64,000 nucleotides of DNA, taken from contig JAPPIT010000007.1 in NCBI GenBank assembly GCA_028820505.1, positions 22,779 to 86,778 on the forward strand. Reading direction: 5' to 3'. Under the pieces are notes generated by a model. That model was not told the DNA's origin. It did not search any database and was given only the letters and a program-made list of their open reading frames with translations. The position numbers and the translations under genes were made by a program. The first letter of the stretch is position 1. Each line of letters begins with the position of its first letter. This DNA comes from Defluviicoccus sp. (GTDB lineage: Bacteria; Pseudomonadota; Alphaproteobacteria; MPNO01). Of this stretch, positions 14,101-21,555 are shown piece after piece.

Positions 14101-14360
14101 TATCCGATTCCGAGCAGGGCGTCGAGTTCGCCGGCGCGTTCCAGGGCCGCGAGGTCGTCCGATCCGCCGACATGGCGGCCGTCCACGAATATTTGCGGCA
14201 CGGTGCGGCGCCCGCCCGCGCGCTGCATCATCTGCTGGCGCAGGTTGGGGTCGCGGTCGACGTCGATCTCGCGGTACTCGACGCCCTTGCGGTCGAGCAG
14301 CGCCTTTGCCCGGGCGCAGAACGGGCACCAGAGGCTCGAATAGACTTCAATTCCGCTCAC
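14100..14360 (-). CDS. grxC: Glutaredoxin 3 (86 aa)
   Basis: Small dithiol glutaredoxin. The active site is WCPFC near residue 11 (Y-SLWCPFCARAKALL), the cis-proline region is TVPQIFVDG, and the glutathione-binding GGSDDL follows. It reduces protein and ribonucleotide-reductase disulfides with glutathione. The gene lies between comF and the nitrilase gene on the same strand, a conserved alphaproteobacterial order. Confidence 0.95.
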   Translation of the reverse strand: MSGIEVYSSLWCPFCARAKALLDRKGVEYREIDVDRDPNLRQQMMQRAGGRRTVPQIFVDGRHVGGSDDLAALERAGELDALLGIG

Positions 14361-14413
14361 TGCCCGGACCCCGTTTTCTCCTGCCTCCAGTATGCGTCTC
14401 CGCGCCGATTTTT

Positions 14414-15178
14414 CTACCCGCTACCGGCCCCATTGAGCGCCGTCACGCGCGCGAGCGTCAATACGTCGATGCCATCCGCCCCGCCCCGGCGCAACGCGGT
14501 TGCGCAGGCTTCGGCGGTGGCGCCCGTGGTCAGCACATCGTCCACGAGGACCACGCGCCGACCGGAAACCGTTGCCCTCCCTGCCTCGGTTGCCGCGAAC
14601 GCGCCGCCCACGTTGCGTCTGCGCTCCGCCGGGCTCAACCGTCCCTGCGACCGCGTTCGCCGCCGTCTCGCCAACCCGTCCGCCGACCAGTCGAGGCCCG
14701 CGATCCGGGCAAGACCCGCGCACAGCAGAGCCGACTGGTTGTAGCGCCGGGCGAACAGCCTGGAAGGATGAAGCGGCACCGGCACCAGCAGCGGGCCGTC
14801 CTCCAGCAGGTCTCCCGCCGCGTTCGCCAGCCAGCGCGCGAAAAGCGGGGCCGAATCCGTGCGGTCGCCGTGCTTGAACGCGAGCAGGAGATTGCGCGAC
14901 GCATCGTCGTAACGCAGCACCGAGCGCGCCCGGTCGTAGCGCGGCGGGCGGCGGAGGCAGTCGGCGCACACCGTGTCGCCCGGCACTTCGAAAACGAACG
15001 GAACCCCGCACAGGTCGCAGAACGGCGCGCCGATGAAGGTGAGCGCCGGCCAGCAGGTTCCGCAGAGCGTCCCCGGTTCGGTCACCGGTATGCCGCAGGA
15101 CAGGCAGCGCGGCGGCAGGATCAGGTCGATCAGCGCCCGTCCGGCGGCCGCGGCGACGGACGGGACGGCGGCGTTCAC
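14414..15178 (-). CDS. comF: ComF family phosphoribosyltransferase-like protein (254 aa)
   Basis: An N-terminal double zinc finger is visible (PPRCLSCG, GTLCGTCW, FCDLCG, VCADCLR), then a phosphoribosyltransferase fold with LLVPVPLHPSRLF-RRYNQS and the PRPP loop VVLVDDVLTTGAT. ComF proteins are linked to DNA uptake and recombination, but the biochemical activity is not settled. The GTG start at 15178 overlaps the rhodanese stop as GTGA, so the two are co-translated. Confidence 0.9.
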   Translation of the reverse strand: MNAAVPSVAAAAGRALIDLILPPRCLSCGIPVTEPGTLCGTCWPALTFIGAPFCDLCGVPFVFEVPGDTVCADCLRRPPRYDRARSVLRYDDASRNLLLAFKHGDRTDSAPLFARWLANAAGDLLEDGPLLVPVPLHPSRLFARRYNQSALLCAGLARIAGLDWSADGLARRRRTRSQGRLSPAERRRNVGGAFAATEAGRATVSGRRVVLVDDVLTTGATAEACATALRRGGADGIDVLTLARVTALNGAGSG

Positions 15179-16758
15179 CCGTCGAAGCGGCGGAACCGCG
15201 CGGTGCCGTCGGCCTCGACCTGCTCGACGAGCTGAAGCTCCCATTCGAGATAGGCGTTCATCGCCTGCGCCACGTCGCCGCCCCGGTCGTACGGCCTGAG
15301 CCATACGTCGTCGGTGCCGTCGAGCATCGACTCCTCGCCCTCGGCGAGCGGCATCCCCGCCGCGGTCCAGGCCTCGGTGCCGCCCTCCAGATACGCAAAC
15401 CCGCCGCCGCGCCCGGCGGCCGCGAGCCGGGCGAGGCGGCCGTCGGACGAGATCAGCACCACCGTATCCGCCGCGGGCAGCTTTTCGAGCGCTCCGTCGA
15501 GGCGGGACCTCAGCGCGAAGGCGGCGCCCGGCACGTGGCCCGCCAGATAGGCGCGGCTGCCGCCGAGATCGACCGCGGCCATCGTCCCGTCGGCGAGGCC
15601 CGCCGCCAGCTCGTCCGCCCCGACCGACCGCGCCGCGGCCTCCTCCAGCCCCGGAACGACCGGCTCCCACGCCCCCGTCTCGATCTCGTCGGCCTCCGGA
15701 TCGAGCCGGTAAACCGCGACCTCGGGCCAGCCCATCTCGACCAGCCAGGCCGCCGTCATCGTGGCGCGCACGCCGGTATCGTCGATCAGGACCGCGCGCG
15801 CGTTGCGGATGCCGATCACCGCATCCGTCGTCTGCACCAGCTGTCCCCCCGGGATCGGGCGGGAGCCGGCGAGGTGGCCCGCCTCGTATTCGTCGACGCC
15901 GCGCACGTCGAGCAGGAACAGCGCACGGCGGTCGGCCTCCCCGCGCCAGGTGTCGAGCGTTTTCCGGTCGATCGTCTCGACGCCCCGGCTTGCCGCTACC
16001 CTGGCGGCGGACTCCTGCGCGCGGGCAAGCCCCTCGGGGGTGACCTCGGGCGGCGGGCGCTCGTTGCCGCGTTCGAGCTCGAACCCCGCGAGCTCCCAGC
16101 CCATCGTGCCGTTGCGGAGCGCCATCACCCGGTTGGGAACCCCCGCCTTGATCAGCGACTGCGCGCCGATGATGCTCCGCGTCCTACCCGCGCAGTTGAC
16201 CACCACCGTGGTATCGGGCGACGGCGCGATGTCGTGGACCCGGTAGGCGAGCTCGGCTCCCGGCACGTCGATCGCGGTCGGGATGTTCATCCGCCGGAAC
16301 TCGTCCATCGGCCGGCTGTCGAGCACCACGAGATCGTCTCCCGCGTCGAGCCGCGCCTTGAGCTCCGGGGCGGTGATGTTGGGAGTATGGCAGGTCTCTT
16401 CGACATATTCGCCGAACGCCTTGCTCGGCACGTAGATGCCGCTGAACAGCACGTTGCCCTCGCGTTCCCAGGCACCGGTGCCGCCGTCGAGAACCGCGAC
16501 GTCGTCGTAGCCGAAACCGGCCAGCTTCCCGGCGGCGCGTTCGGCGAGCCCGCTTCCGTCGTCGCACAGCACGATCCGCGTCCCGCGCCGCGGCACCAGC
16601 GCGTCGATGCCGAATTCGAGCCGGCTGAGCGGCAGCGAGCTCGCGAACAAGAGGTGCGATTCCGAGAACTCGCCCTCCTCGCGTACGTCGAGCAGGGCGA
16701 GCTCCCCGCCGTCGAGCAGCATCGTCCGCAACTCTTCCGCCGTCACCGTCTTCGCCAT
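15175..16758 (-). CDS. Four-domain rhodanese protein (527 aa)
   Basis: Four tandem rhodanese-like domains can be counted. Domain 1 (about 1-105) has an active-site loop beginning LCDDGSG; domain 2 (about 125-230) has NCAGRTR, a well-formed cysteine loop. Domains 3 (about 260-360) and 4 (about 375-480) have D or S where the cysteine should be (IDDTGVRA, ISSDGRLA) and are probably non-catalytic. Rhodaneses move sulfane sulfur from a persulfide cysteine. The ATG at 16758 is chosen because GGAGGA lies 9 bases ahead; another ATG at 16767 is too close to it. A good promoter lies 61-89 bases upstream, and comF is coupled downstream. Confidence 0.88.
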   Translation of the reverse strand: MAKTVTAEELRTMLLDGGELALLDVREEGEFSESHLLFASSLPLSRLEFGIDALVPRRGTRIVLCDDGSGLAERAAGKLAGFGYDDVAVLDGGTGAWEREGNVLFSGIYVPSKAFGEYVEETCHTPNITAPELKARLDAGDDLVVLDSRPMDEFRRMNIPTAIDVPGAELAYRVHDIAPSPDTTVVVNCAGRTRSIIGAQSLIKAGVPNRVMALRNGTMGWELAGFELERGNERPPPEVTPEGLARAQESAARVAASRGVETIDRKTLDTWRGEADRRALFLLDVRGVDEYEAGHLAGSRPIPGGQLVQTTDAVIGIRNARAVLIDDTGVRATMTAAWLVEMGWPEVAVYRLDPEADEIETGAWEPVVPGLEEAAARSVGADELAAGLADGTMAAVDLGGSRAYLAGHVPGAAFALRSRLDGALEKLPAADTVVLISSDGRLARLAAAGRGGGFAYLEGGTEAWTAAGMPLAEGEESMLDGTDDVWLRPYDRGGDVAQAMNAYLEWELQLVEQVEADGTARFRRFDG

Positions 16759-16818
16759 CGTTTTCATTCCTCCTTCGTCGATCGAAACCCGGTGTCGTCC
16801 CACTGCCCGACTCTGCCA

Positions 16819-16847
16819 AATCTACCCCAAAACGCGTCCCGAGTCAA
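16819..16847 (-). promoter_or_regulatory. Sigma-70 promoter of the rhodanese-comF operon
   Basis: On the minus strand TTGACT (-35, 16847-16842), a 17-base spacer and TAGATT (-10, 16824-16819). Spacing is optimal, and the start codon is about 55 bases beyond the predicted transcript start. Confidence 0.6.
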
Positions 16848-17015
16848 GAAAAAAATACTTGTTCAGGATAAATAAGTCTCTAAGTCCCAGAAATCGAGGT
16901 ACTTTTTTTCGCTTCCGATTCCGCGCCCAGATCGGCCGCCAGACCCCTCGAATCGTCCCATGCGCGATTTCGGCCCGAACGCCCGGACCCGATCTCCACC
17001 CCCCATCGTCAACGT

Positions 17016-17062
17016 CCCCCCACCGTCATGCCCGGACTTGTTCCGGGCATGACGGTGGGGGG
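17016..17062. repeat. Perfect 21-bp palindromic repeat
   Basis: Arms of 21 bases (17016-17036 and 17042-17062), core ACCGTCATGCCCGGA, pair exactly around a 5-base loop CTTGT. This matches a type of dispersed palindrome common between genes in alphaproteobacteria and shares the CCGTCATG core with 12140-12171. It may terminate transcription or be a mobile repeat. Confidence 0.65.
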
Positions 17063-17137
17063 CAAGAGCGACGCGCACAGTCGGGCCGCGATCCGGGGCC
17101 TGCCGTCGACATAGGCATCGGGTAGACAAATCGCTAC

Positions 17138-17232
17138 CGGGTCGACATTCGCGTTCCGCAAATGCCGAGCGGGAATGTCGACATTTGCCGACTCGACCCG
17201 CCGGTGGGCATTTCCGTCGGCAAATGCCGAAC
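17138..17232. repeat. Nested inverted and direct repeats
   Basis: CGGGTCGA (17138-17145) pairs with TCGACCCG (17193-17200); inside it GTCGACATTC (17141-17150) pairs with GAATGTCGAC (17173-17182). The 10-mer CAAATGCCGA occurs at about 17159 and again at 17221, and in inverted form the similar CATTTGCCG occurs at about 17182. The pattern resembles a multi-site protein-binding region or a decayed repeat array. Confidence 0.5.
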
Positions 17233-17313
17233 GTGCGCGCAGCGGGTGACGACGGCGGTCGCAAGCACGATCGTGTCCTCCACATGGGCGGGCGGTGAGC
17301 CCGGCAACGGAAA

Positions 17314-17341
17314 GGGGCGCCGGCATCTGCTCCGGCGCCCC
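17314..17341 (-). other. Perfect 10-bp GC hairpin with its own upstream promoter-like sequence
   Basis: GGGGCGCCGG (17314-17323) and its complement (17332-17341) enclose an 8-base loop. On the minus strand the stem is followed by TTTCC. A promoter-like pair on that strand (17383-17388 and 17360-17365) would start RNA about 12 bases before the stem, so this may be the terminator or body of a short RNA. No protein gene is associated. Confidence 0.4.
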
Positions 17342-17359
17342 CACTTCCCCACTATGGGA

Positions 17360-17388
17360 AATATGGTATCGGACGCGTCCCCGGTCAA
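17360..17388 (-). promoter_or_regulatory. Promoter-like sequence, minus strand
   Basis: TTGACC (17388-17383), a 17-base spacer and CATATT (17365-17360). No minus-strand gene begins within reach; the first structure downstream is the hairpin at 17314-17341. Confidence 0.38.
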
Positions 17389-17538
17389 CAGAAATTTTCT
17401 TTTTTTGACCATTTTCTTACCGTTTCCGGTTTTTCGTCCGCCCCTCCCTTGTCTTGCCCGGAGGCCGGGCTCGCCTCGTCCCTCCGCGACGAAACCGACT
17501 CCATTGAGCCGGCCCCCAACCGATGCGATAACGCCGTC

Positions 17539-18468
17539 ATGGCGGGACCCACCGAAGTCTTCGACCGCCGGACGGTCCGCCGGCGGCGGAACCGCGGCGC
17601 CCGGTCGGGCGAACCGGCGACCTTCCTGCACGACGAGATCGCCGAACGCCTCGCCGACCGGCTCGACGACATCCAGCGCGCGTTCCGCCGGGTGCTGGTG
17701 CTCGGCGCGCTCGGCGACCGCTTGTGCGCGCTTCTCGCCGGACGGGCCGGGGTGGAGCGCGTCGTCGTCTGCGACACCGCCGAAGCGCTGGTGCGGCGGC
17801 GGGCGGGGGTCGCGGTCGTCGCCGAGGAGGAAGCCATTCCTTTCGCGCCCGCGAGCTTCGACCTCGTGCTCGGCGCGCTCACGCTCCACGCCGTCAACGA
17901 CCTGCCGGGGGCGCTGGCGCAGATCCGGCGGGTGCTGGTCGAGGACGGGCTGTTCCTCGCCGCCTGCTTCGGGGGCGAGACCCTTCACGAGCTCCGCCGC
18001 GTCATGCTCGAAGCCGAGAGCGAGACGGTCGGCGGCGCGAGCCCCCGGGTCGCGCCGTTCGCCGATATTCGCGACGGCGGGGCGCTGCTTCAGCGCGCGG
18101 GGTTCGCGCTGCCCGTCGCGGACAGCGACACTCTCAGCGTCACCTGGCCCGACGCGTTCGCCCTGATGCGGGACCTGCGCGCCATGGGAGAGGCCAACGC
18201 GCTCGCGGCACGGCGCCGGACCCCGACCCCGCGCGCGGTCTTCGCGGCGGCGGCGGCGCGGTACGAGTCGCTGTTCGGCGACGCCGAAGGGCGCATCCCC
18301 GCGACCTTCCAGGTGCTGTACCTCACCGGCTGGGCGCCCGCGGCCGGCCAGCAGCGGCCGCTCCGCCCGGGCAGCGCCGCCGCGAGACTGGCCGAGGCGC
18401 TCGGCATCGAGGAGCGATCGGCGGGCGAACGCGCCGGGCCGGGCGGGAGAGGCGCAAAGCAATCTTGA
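17539..18468 (+). CDS. BioC/NDUFAF5-like methyltransferase-fold protein (309 aa)
   Basis: Starts VFDRRTVRRRRNRGA, the arginine-rich opening typical of the alphaproteobacterial homologues of mitochondrial complex I assembly factor NDUFAF5 and of BioC. A Rossmann methyltransferase fold follows, with VLVLGALGDRL where motif I should be, then PFAPASFDLVLGALTLHAVNDLP and E-GLFLAACFGGETL. Motif I is atypical, so SAM binding may be weak or altered. In mitochondria the homologue hydroxylates an arginine of a complex I subunit. The ATG at 17539 gives the family start. It converges on the MFS gene. Confidence 0.82.
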   Translation: MAGPTEVFDRRTVRRRRNRGARSGEPATFLHDEIAERLADRLDDIQRAFRRVLVLGALGDRLCALLAGRAGVERVVVCDTAEALVRRRAGVAVVAEEEAIPFAPASFDLVLGALTLHAVNDLPGALAQIRRVLVEDGLFLAACFGGETLHELRRVMLEAESETVGGASPRVAPFADIRDGGALLQRAGFALPVADSDTLSVTWPDAFALMRDLRAMGEANALAARRRTPTPRAVFAAAAARYESLFGDAEGRIPATFQVLYLTGWAPAAGQQRPLRPGSAAARLAEALGIEERSAGERAGPGGRGAKQS

Positions 18469-18481
18469 GAGAAGTCCCGCC

Positions 18482-19726
18482 TCAGGCGGGAGCGGCGGCG
18501 GGCACGCCCATCCTGGGCCGGTTCTCGTCCGGTTCCTCGCGGACCAGGATGGCGAAGACGGCGGCGACCAGGGCGAGCCCGAGCGCGATCAGCCACACGC
18601 CTTCGTAGCGCGCGGTGAGGTCGTAGAAATAGCCGCCGAAGATCGCGCCGGCCGCGGCGCCGATCGAATGCGCGCCGAAGATCAGCCCCATCGAGAGCCC
18701 CATGATGCGGATGCCGACATGGGACGCGATCAGGCTCGCGATCGGCGCGAGGGTGGCGAAGTTGAGGATGCCGAAGGCGATCGTGAAGACGAACAGGAGC
18801 GTCAAATTCCCCGTCGTGTTGAGCAGCAGGATGAAGAGGAGTGCCCGGGCCGCGTACATCGCCGCCAGCAACCGTGCCCGGTGCATCCGGTCGGACAGCC
18901 AGCCGAACAGGATCAGCCCGATCATGTTGCCGATCCCGTGCGCGCCGTGCGCCGCCGTCGAATCGACAAGGGGGAAGCCGCAGCTCACCGCGTAGGGGAC
19001 GAAATGGACGTCGAACACGCCGGCGGTGGTGAAGCCGCAGAGCACGAACGAGCAGGACAGCAGGACGAAGGTCCGGTTGCGGGCGAGAATCCCGAGACGC
19101 GCCCACAGCGTCGCCGCGTCCGAATGGTGTCCCCCGGCGCCGCGCGGTTCGCGCCCCACCCCCTTGAGCATCAGCCAGGCCAGCGGGATCAGGACCAGCA
19201 GGCCCAGCCCGAAGCTCAGATAGGCGTTGCGCCAGCCGAGCGCGGTGACCAGCAGGGCGAGCAGGGTGAGCACCGGGAGCTGGCCCGCCGTCGAGCCCGA
19301 CAGCGCGAAGCCGGTGGCGAGACCGCTGTGGCGCCTGAGCAGCTGCGCCATCATCGTGGTCACCAGCGGCAGCGAGATCGCCCCGTGGCCGATGCCTCCG
19401 ATCACGCCGAACAGGAGCAGGAACTCCCATTCGCGCGAGATCTGCGAGCTCGCGACGATCGCCCCGCCCATGAAGACGAGCCCGCCCGCGAAGACGTGGC
19501 GCGGACCGACGCGGTCGATGATGTCGCCCGCGATCGGCGAGATCAGCGCCATCATCACCAGCACCAGCGAGCTTCCCGTCGAGCTCAGCCCGCGCGACCA
19601 GCCGAGATCGACCTCCCATATCGGCATCAGCACGCCGACCGAGGAGCGTGCGGCGAAGGTGAGGCCGAGCGCGCAGAAGCAGAGCCCGACGATCGCCCAC
19701 ACCCGGAAAGCCGACGGGCCGTTCAA
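18482..19726 (-). CDS. MFS transporter (414 aa)
   Basis: Twelve hydrophobic segments are spread over the full length, starting VWAIVGLCFCALGL. The loop between helices 2 and 3 carries the MFS-like G-D-I-DR-GPRHVF, and that between 8 and 9 has GWLSDRMHRARLL. It is an inner-membrane secondary transporter, probably of organic anions or monocarboxylates by general resemblance; substrate not assignable. The start chosen is TTG at 19726, which overlaps the mutT stop as TTGA; upstream in-frame residues belong to mutT DNA and look non-coding. Confidence 0.85.
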   Translation of the reverse strand: MNGPSAFRVWAIVGLCFCALGLTFAARSSVGVLMPIWEVDLGWSRGLSSTGSSLVLVMMALISPIAGDIIDRVGPRHVFAGGLVFMGGAIVASSQISREWEFLLLFGVIGGIGHGAISLPLVTTMMAQLLRRHSGLATGFALSGSTAGQLPVLTLLALLVTALGWRNAYLSFGLGLLVLIPLAWLMLKGVGREPRGAGGHHSDAATLWARLGILARNRTFVLLSCSFVLCGFTTAGVFDVHFVPYAVSCGFPLVDSTAAHGAHGIGNMIGLILFGWLSDRMHRARLLAAMYAARALLFILLLNTTGNLTLLFVFTIAFGILNFATLAPIASLIASHVGIRIMGLSMGLIFGAHSIGAAAGAIFGGYFYDLTARYEGVWLIALGLALVAAVFAILVREEPDENRPRMGVPAAAPA

Positions 19727-20142
19727 AGCAGGTCCCGCAGCATCGCGACCAGGGGCCGGTCGGCCGGCGGCATCGGATAGTCGCCGAGGCGCATCGGGCG
19801 CACCCATTTCACGGCCTGGCCCTCCTGCGGCCGCACCGCGCCGTTCCACACCCGGCACACGTAGAGCGGCATCAGGAGGTGGAAATCGTCGTAGCGGTGC
19901 GACGCGAAGGTGAACGGGGCGAGGCAGTTCTCCGTCACGTCGATATCGAGCTCTTCGGAGAGCTCGCGGATCAGCGCCTCTTCCGGGGTCTCGCCGGGGG
20001 CCACCTTCCCGCCGGGGAACTCCCAGAGCCCCGCCATCGGCTTGCCTTCCGGGCGTTGGGCAATGAGGACCCTGCCGTCCCCATCGACCAGCGCCACCGC
20101 CGCGACCAGAAGAACCGGCCGATCAGCTTCGGTAGTCGGCAT
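19723..20142 (-). CDS. mutT: MutT, 8-oxo-dGTP diphosphatase (139 aa)
   Basis: Nudix hydrolase that removes 8-oxo-dGTP from the nucleotide pool. The Nudix box is complete: GGKVAPGETPEEALIRELSEEL starts near residue 38 (G5, E7, REL and EE all in place). GKPMAGLWEFPGG before it and P-L-VA at the C-terminus match MutT. The ATG at 20142 overlaps the end of argJ by 20 bases. Genes argJ, mutT and the MFS transporter run as one transcription unit. Confidence 0.93.
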   Translation of the reverse strand: MPTTEADRPVLLVAAVALVDGDGRVLIAQRPEGKPMAGLWEFPGGKVAPGETPEEALIRELSEELDIDVTENCLAPFTFASHRYDDFHLLMPLYVCRVWNGAVRPQEGQAVKWVRPMRLGDYPMPPADRPLVAMLRDLL

Positions 20143-21352
20143 TGATGTCGATATAGCCGTGCGTGAGGTCGCACGTCCACACCGTCGCGCGGCCGTGCCC
20201 GACGCCGACATCGATGCCGATCTCGATCTCGGTCCCGGCGAGATGCGCGGCGACCGGCGTCTCGTCGTAGCCGTCGACCACCGCCTCGCCGTCCGTGATC
20301 CGGACGCCGCCCATGGAAATGGCGAGCGCGTCCACGTCGATTCGCTCGCTCGTCTTGCCGAGGGCGGCCACGATCCGGCCCCAGTTGGCGTCGCTCCCGG
20401 CGATCGCGGTCTTGACCAGCGGCGAGTTGGCGACGGTAAGGCCGATCCGCCGTGCCGCGCCTTCCGAGGCCGCGCCGGAGACGTGGATCGTCACGAACTT
20501 GGTTGCGCCCTCGCCGTCCCGGACGATCTGCCGGGCGAGGTCGCCGCAGACCGCGCCGAGCGCCTCGCGGAACGGCCCGAGGCGGCGGTCGCGCCAATCC
20601 TCGATCGCGTCGTTGCCGGCCTTCCCGGTCGCGAAGAGGAGCGCCATGTCGCTCGTCGAGGTATCGCCGTCGACGGTGATCGAATTGAACGAGCGGTTCG
20701 CGGCCTGGCGCAGCAGCCGGTCGAGAACCCGTGCCGGAAGGTTCGCGTCGGTGAAGACGAAGGCGAGCATGGTCGCCATGTCCGGGGCGATCATGCCCGA
20801 CCCCTTGGCGATGCCGCTGATGACCACCGGGGTGCCGCCGATATGCGCCGTGGCGCCCGCGCCCTTCGCGAAGGTGTCGGTGGTGCGGATCGCGTCCGCC
20901 GCCGGTTCCCAGGCGTCGTCCGTCAGGGTCGCGGCGAGGCCCGGGATCGCATCCGCGATGCGCTCGATATTCGGCCGCACGCCGATGACGCCGGTGGACG
21001 CGATCGCGATGTCGCGCGCCCGGCGGCGAAGCGCGGCGGCCGCGGCCCTGGCGGTCGTCGACACGCAGTCCGCGCCCGAGGGACCGGTGAAGGCGTTGGC
21101 GTTGCCGGCATTGACGACGAGGGCCGAGGCGCGGCCGTCTTCCAGCATCGCGCGGGTCCAGAGGACCGGAGGCGCGGCCGTCTTCGAGCGGGTGGTGACG
21201 CCCGCCACGGTCGTCCCGCGGGCGAGATCGACCAGCAGCAGGTCGACGCGCCCGGCATAGCGTTCGCCGCTGGCGCCGGCGGCCAGCTGGACGCCCGCGA
21301 CCGGATCCAGCGCCGGAAATCTCTCCGGCGCCAGGGGGGAAATATTCGCCAC
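20123..21352 (-). CDS. argJ: ArgJ, bifunctional ornithine acetyltransferase/N-acetylglutamate synthase (409 aa)
   Basis: Recycles the acetyl group between acetylornithine and glutamate in arginine synthesis. It is made as a precursor that cleaves itself; the cleavage site before the catalytic threonine is visible in [14 protein letters not shown] (between Ala and Thr), with GD-STSD and [13 protein letters not shown] ([10 protein letters not shown]) motifs later. The C-terminus [10 protein letters not shown] is typical. The GTG start at 21352 (GGGA about 10 bases ahead) fits the family; an ATG at 21409 would add 19 residues. Confidence 0.95.
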   Translation of the reverse strand: MANISPLAPERFPALDPVAGVQLAAGASGERYAGRVDLLLVDLARGTTVAGVTTRSKTAAPPVLWTRAMLEDGRASALVVNAGNANAFTGPSGADCVSTTARAAAAALRRRARDIAIASTGVIGVRPNIERIADAIPGLAATLTDDAWEPAADAIRTTDTFAKGAGATAHIGGTPVVISGIAKGSGMIAPDMATMLAFVFTDANLPARVLDRLLRQAANRSFNSITVDGDTSTSDMALLFATGKAGNDAIEDWRDRRLGPFREALGAVCGDLARQIVRDGEGATKFVTIHVSGAASEGAARRIGLTVANSPLVKTAIAGSDANWGRIVAALGKTSERIDVDALAISMGGVRITDGEAVVDGYDETPVAAHLAGTEIEIGIDVGVGHGRATVWTCDLTHGYIDINADYRS

Positions 21353-21465
21353 GGCTTGAGTTTCCCGATAATGGGGTTGTCGGATCGCAGGCTTATGCCC
21401 CGGCCGCACGGCGCTGTCTATCGCGCAGCGGCCCCGATCGGCGGCACCGGCGATTTCGGGCTTCG

Positions 21466-21494
21466 TTGACAGCGCCCATGGGTCCGCCTATCTG
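21466..21494 (+). promoter_or_regulatory. secA promoter
   Basis: TTGACA (21466-21471), 17 bases, TATCTG (21489-21494). It lies about 60 bases before the secA ATG, and no other gene is in between. Confidence 0.6.
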
Positions 21495-21555
21495 TGGAGA
21501 ACTCCGGGAGCATGCCCGTCCCGATACACCCGACAGGTTGGTCCGAGGAATCTTC

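Larger units (their letters stand above)
16768..17538. other. 771-base intergenic region rich in palindromes
   Basis: No convincing protein gene. It contains the rhodanese promoter (16819-16847), an AT-rich stretch (about 16850-16910), a 21-bp perfect palindrome (17016-17062), a nest of repeated palindromic half-sites (17138-17232), a perfect GC hairpin (17314-17341) with a minus-strand promoter-like sequence upstream (17360-17388), and a T-rich run before the next gene. The density of structure is unusual for this genome segment. Confidence 0.6.

Noticed and set aside
17385..17897. 170-aa minus-strand frame near the palindrome cluster
   Set aside because: It overlaps the BioC-like gene and is serine/arginine-rich, so it is a shadow frame.
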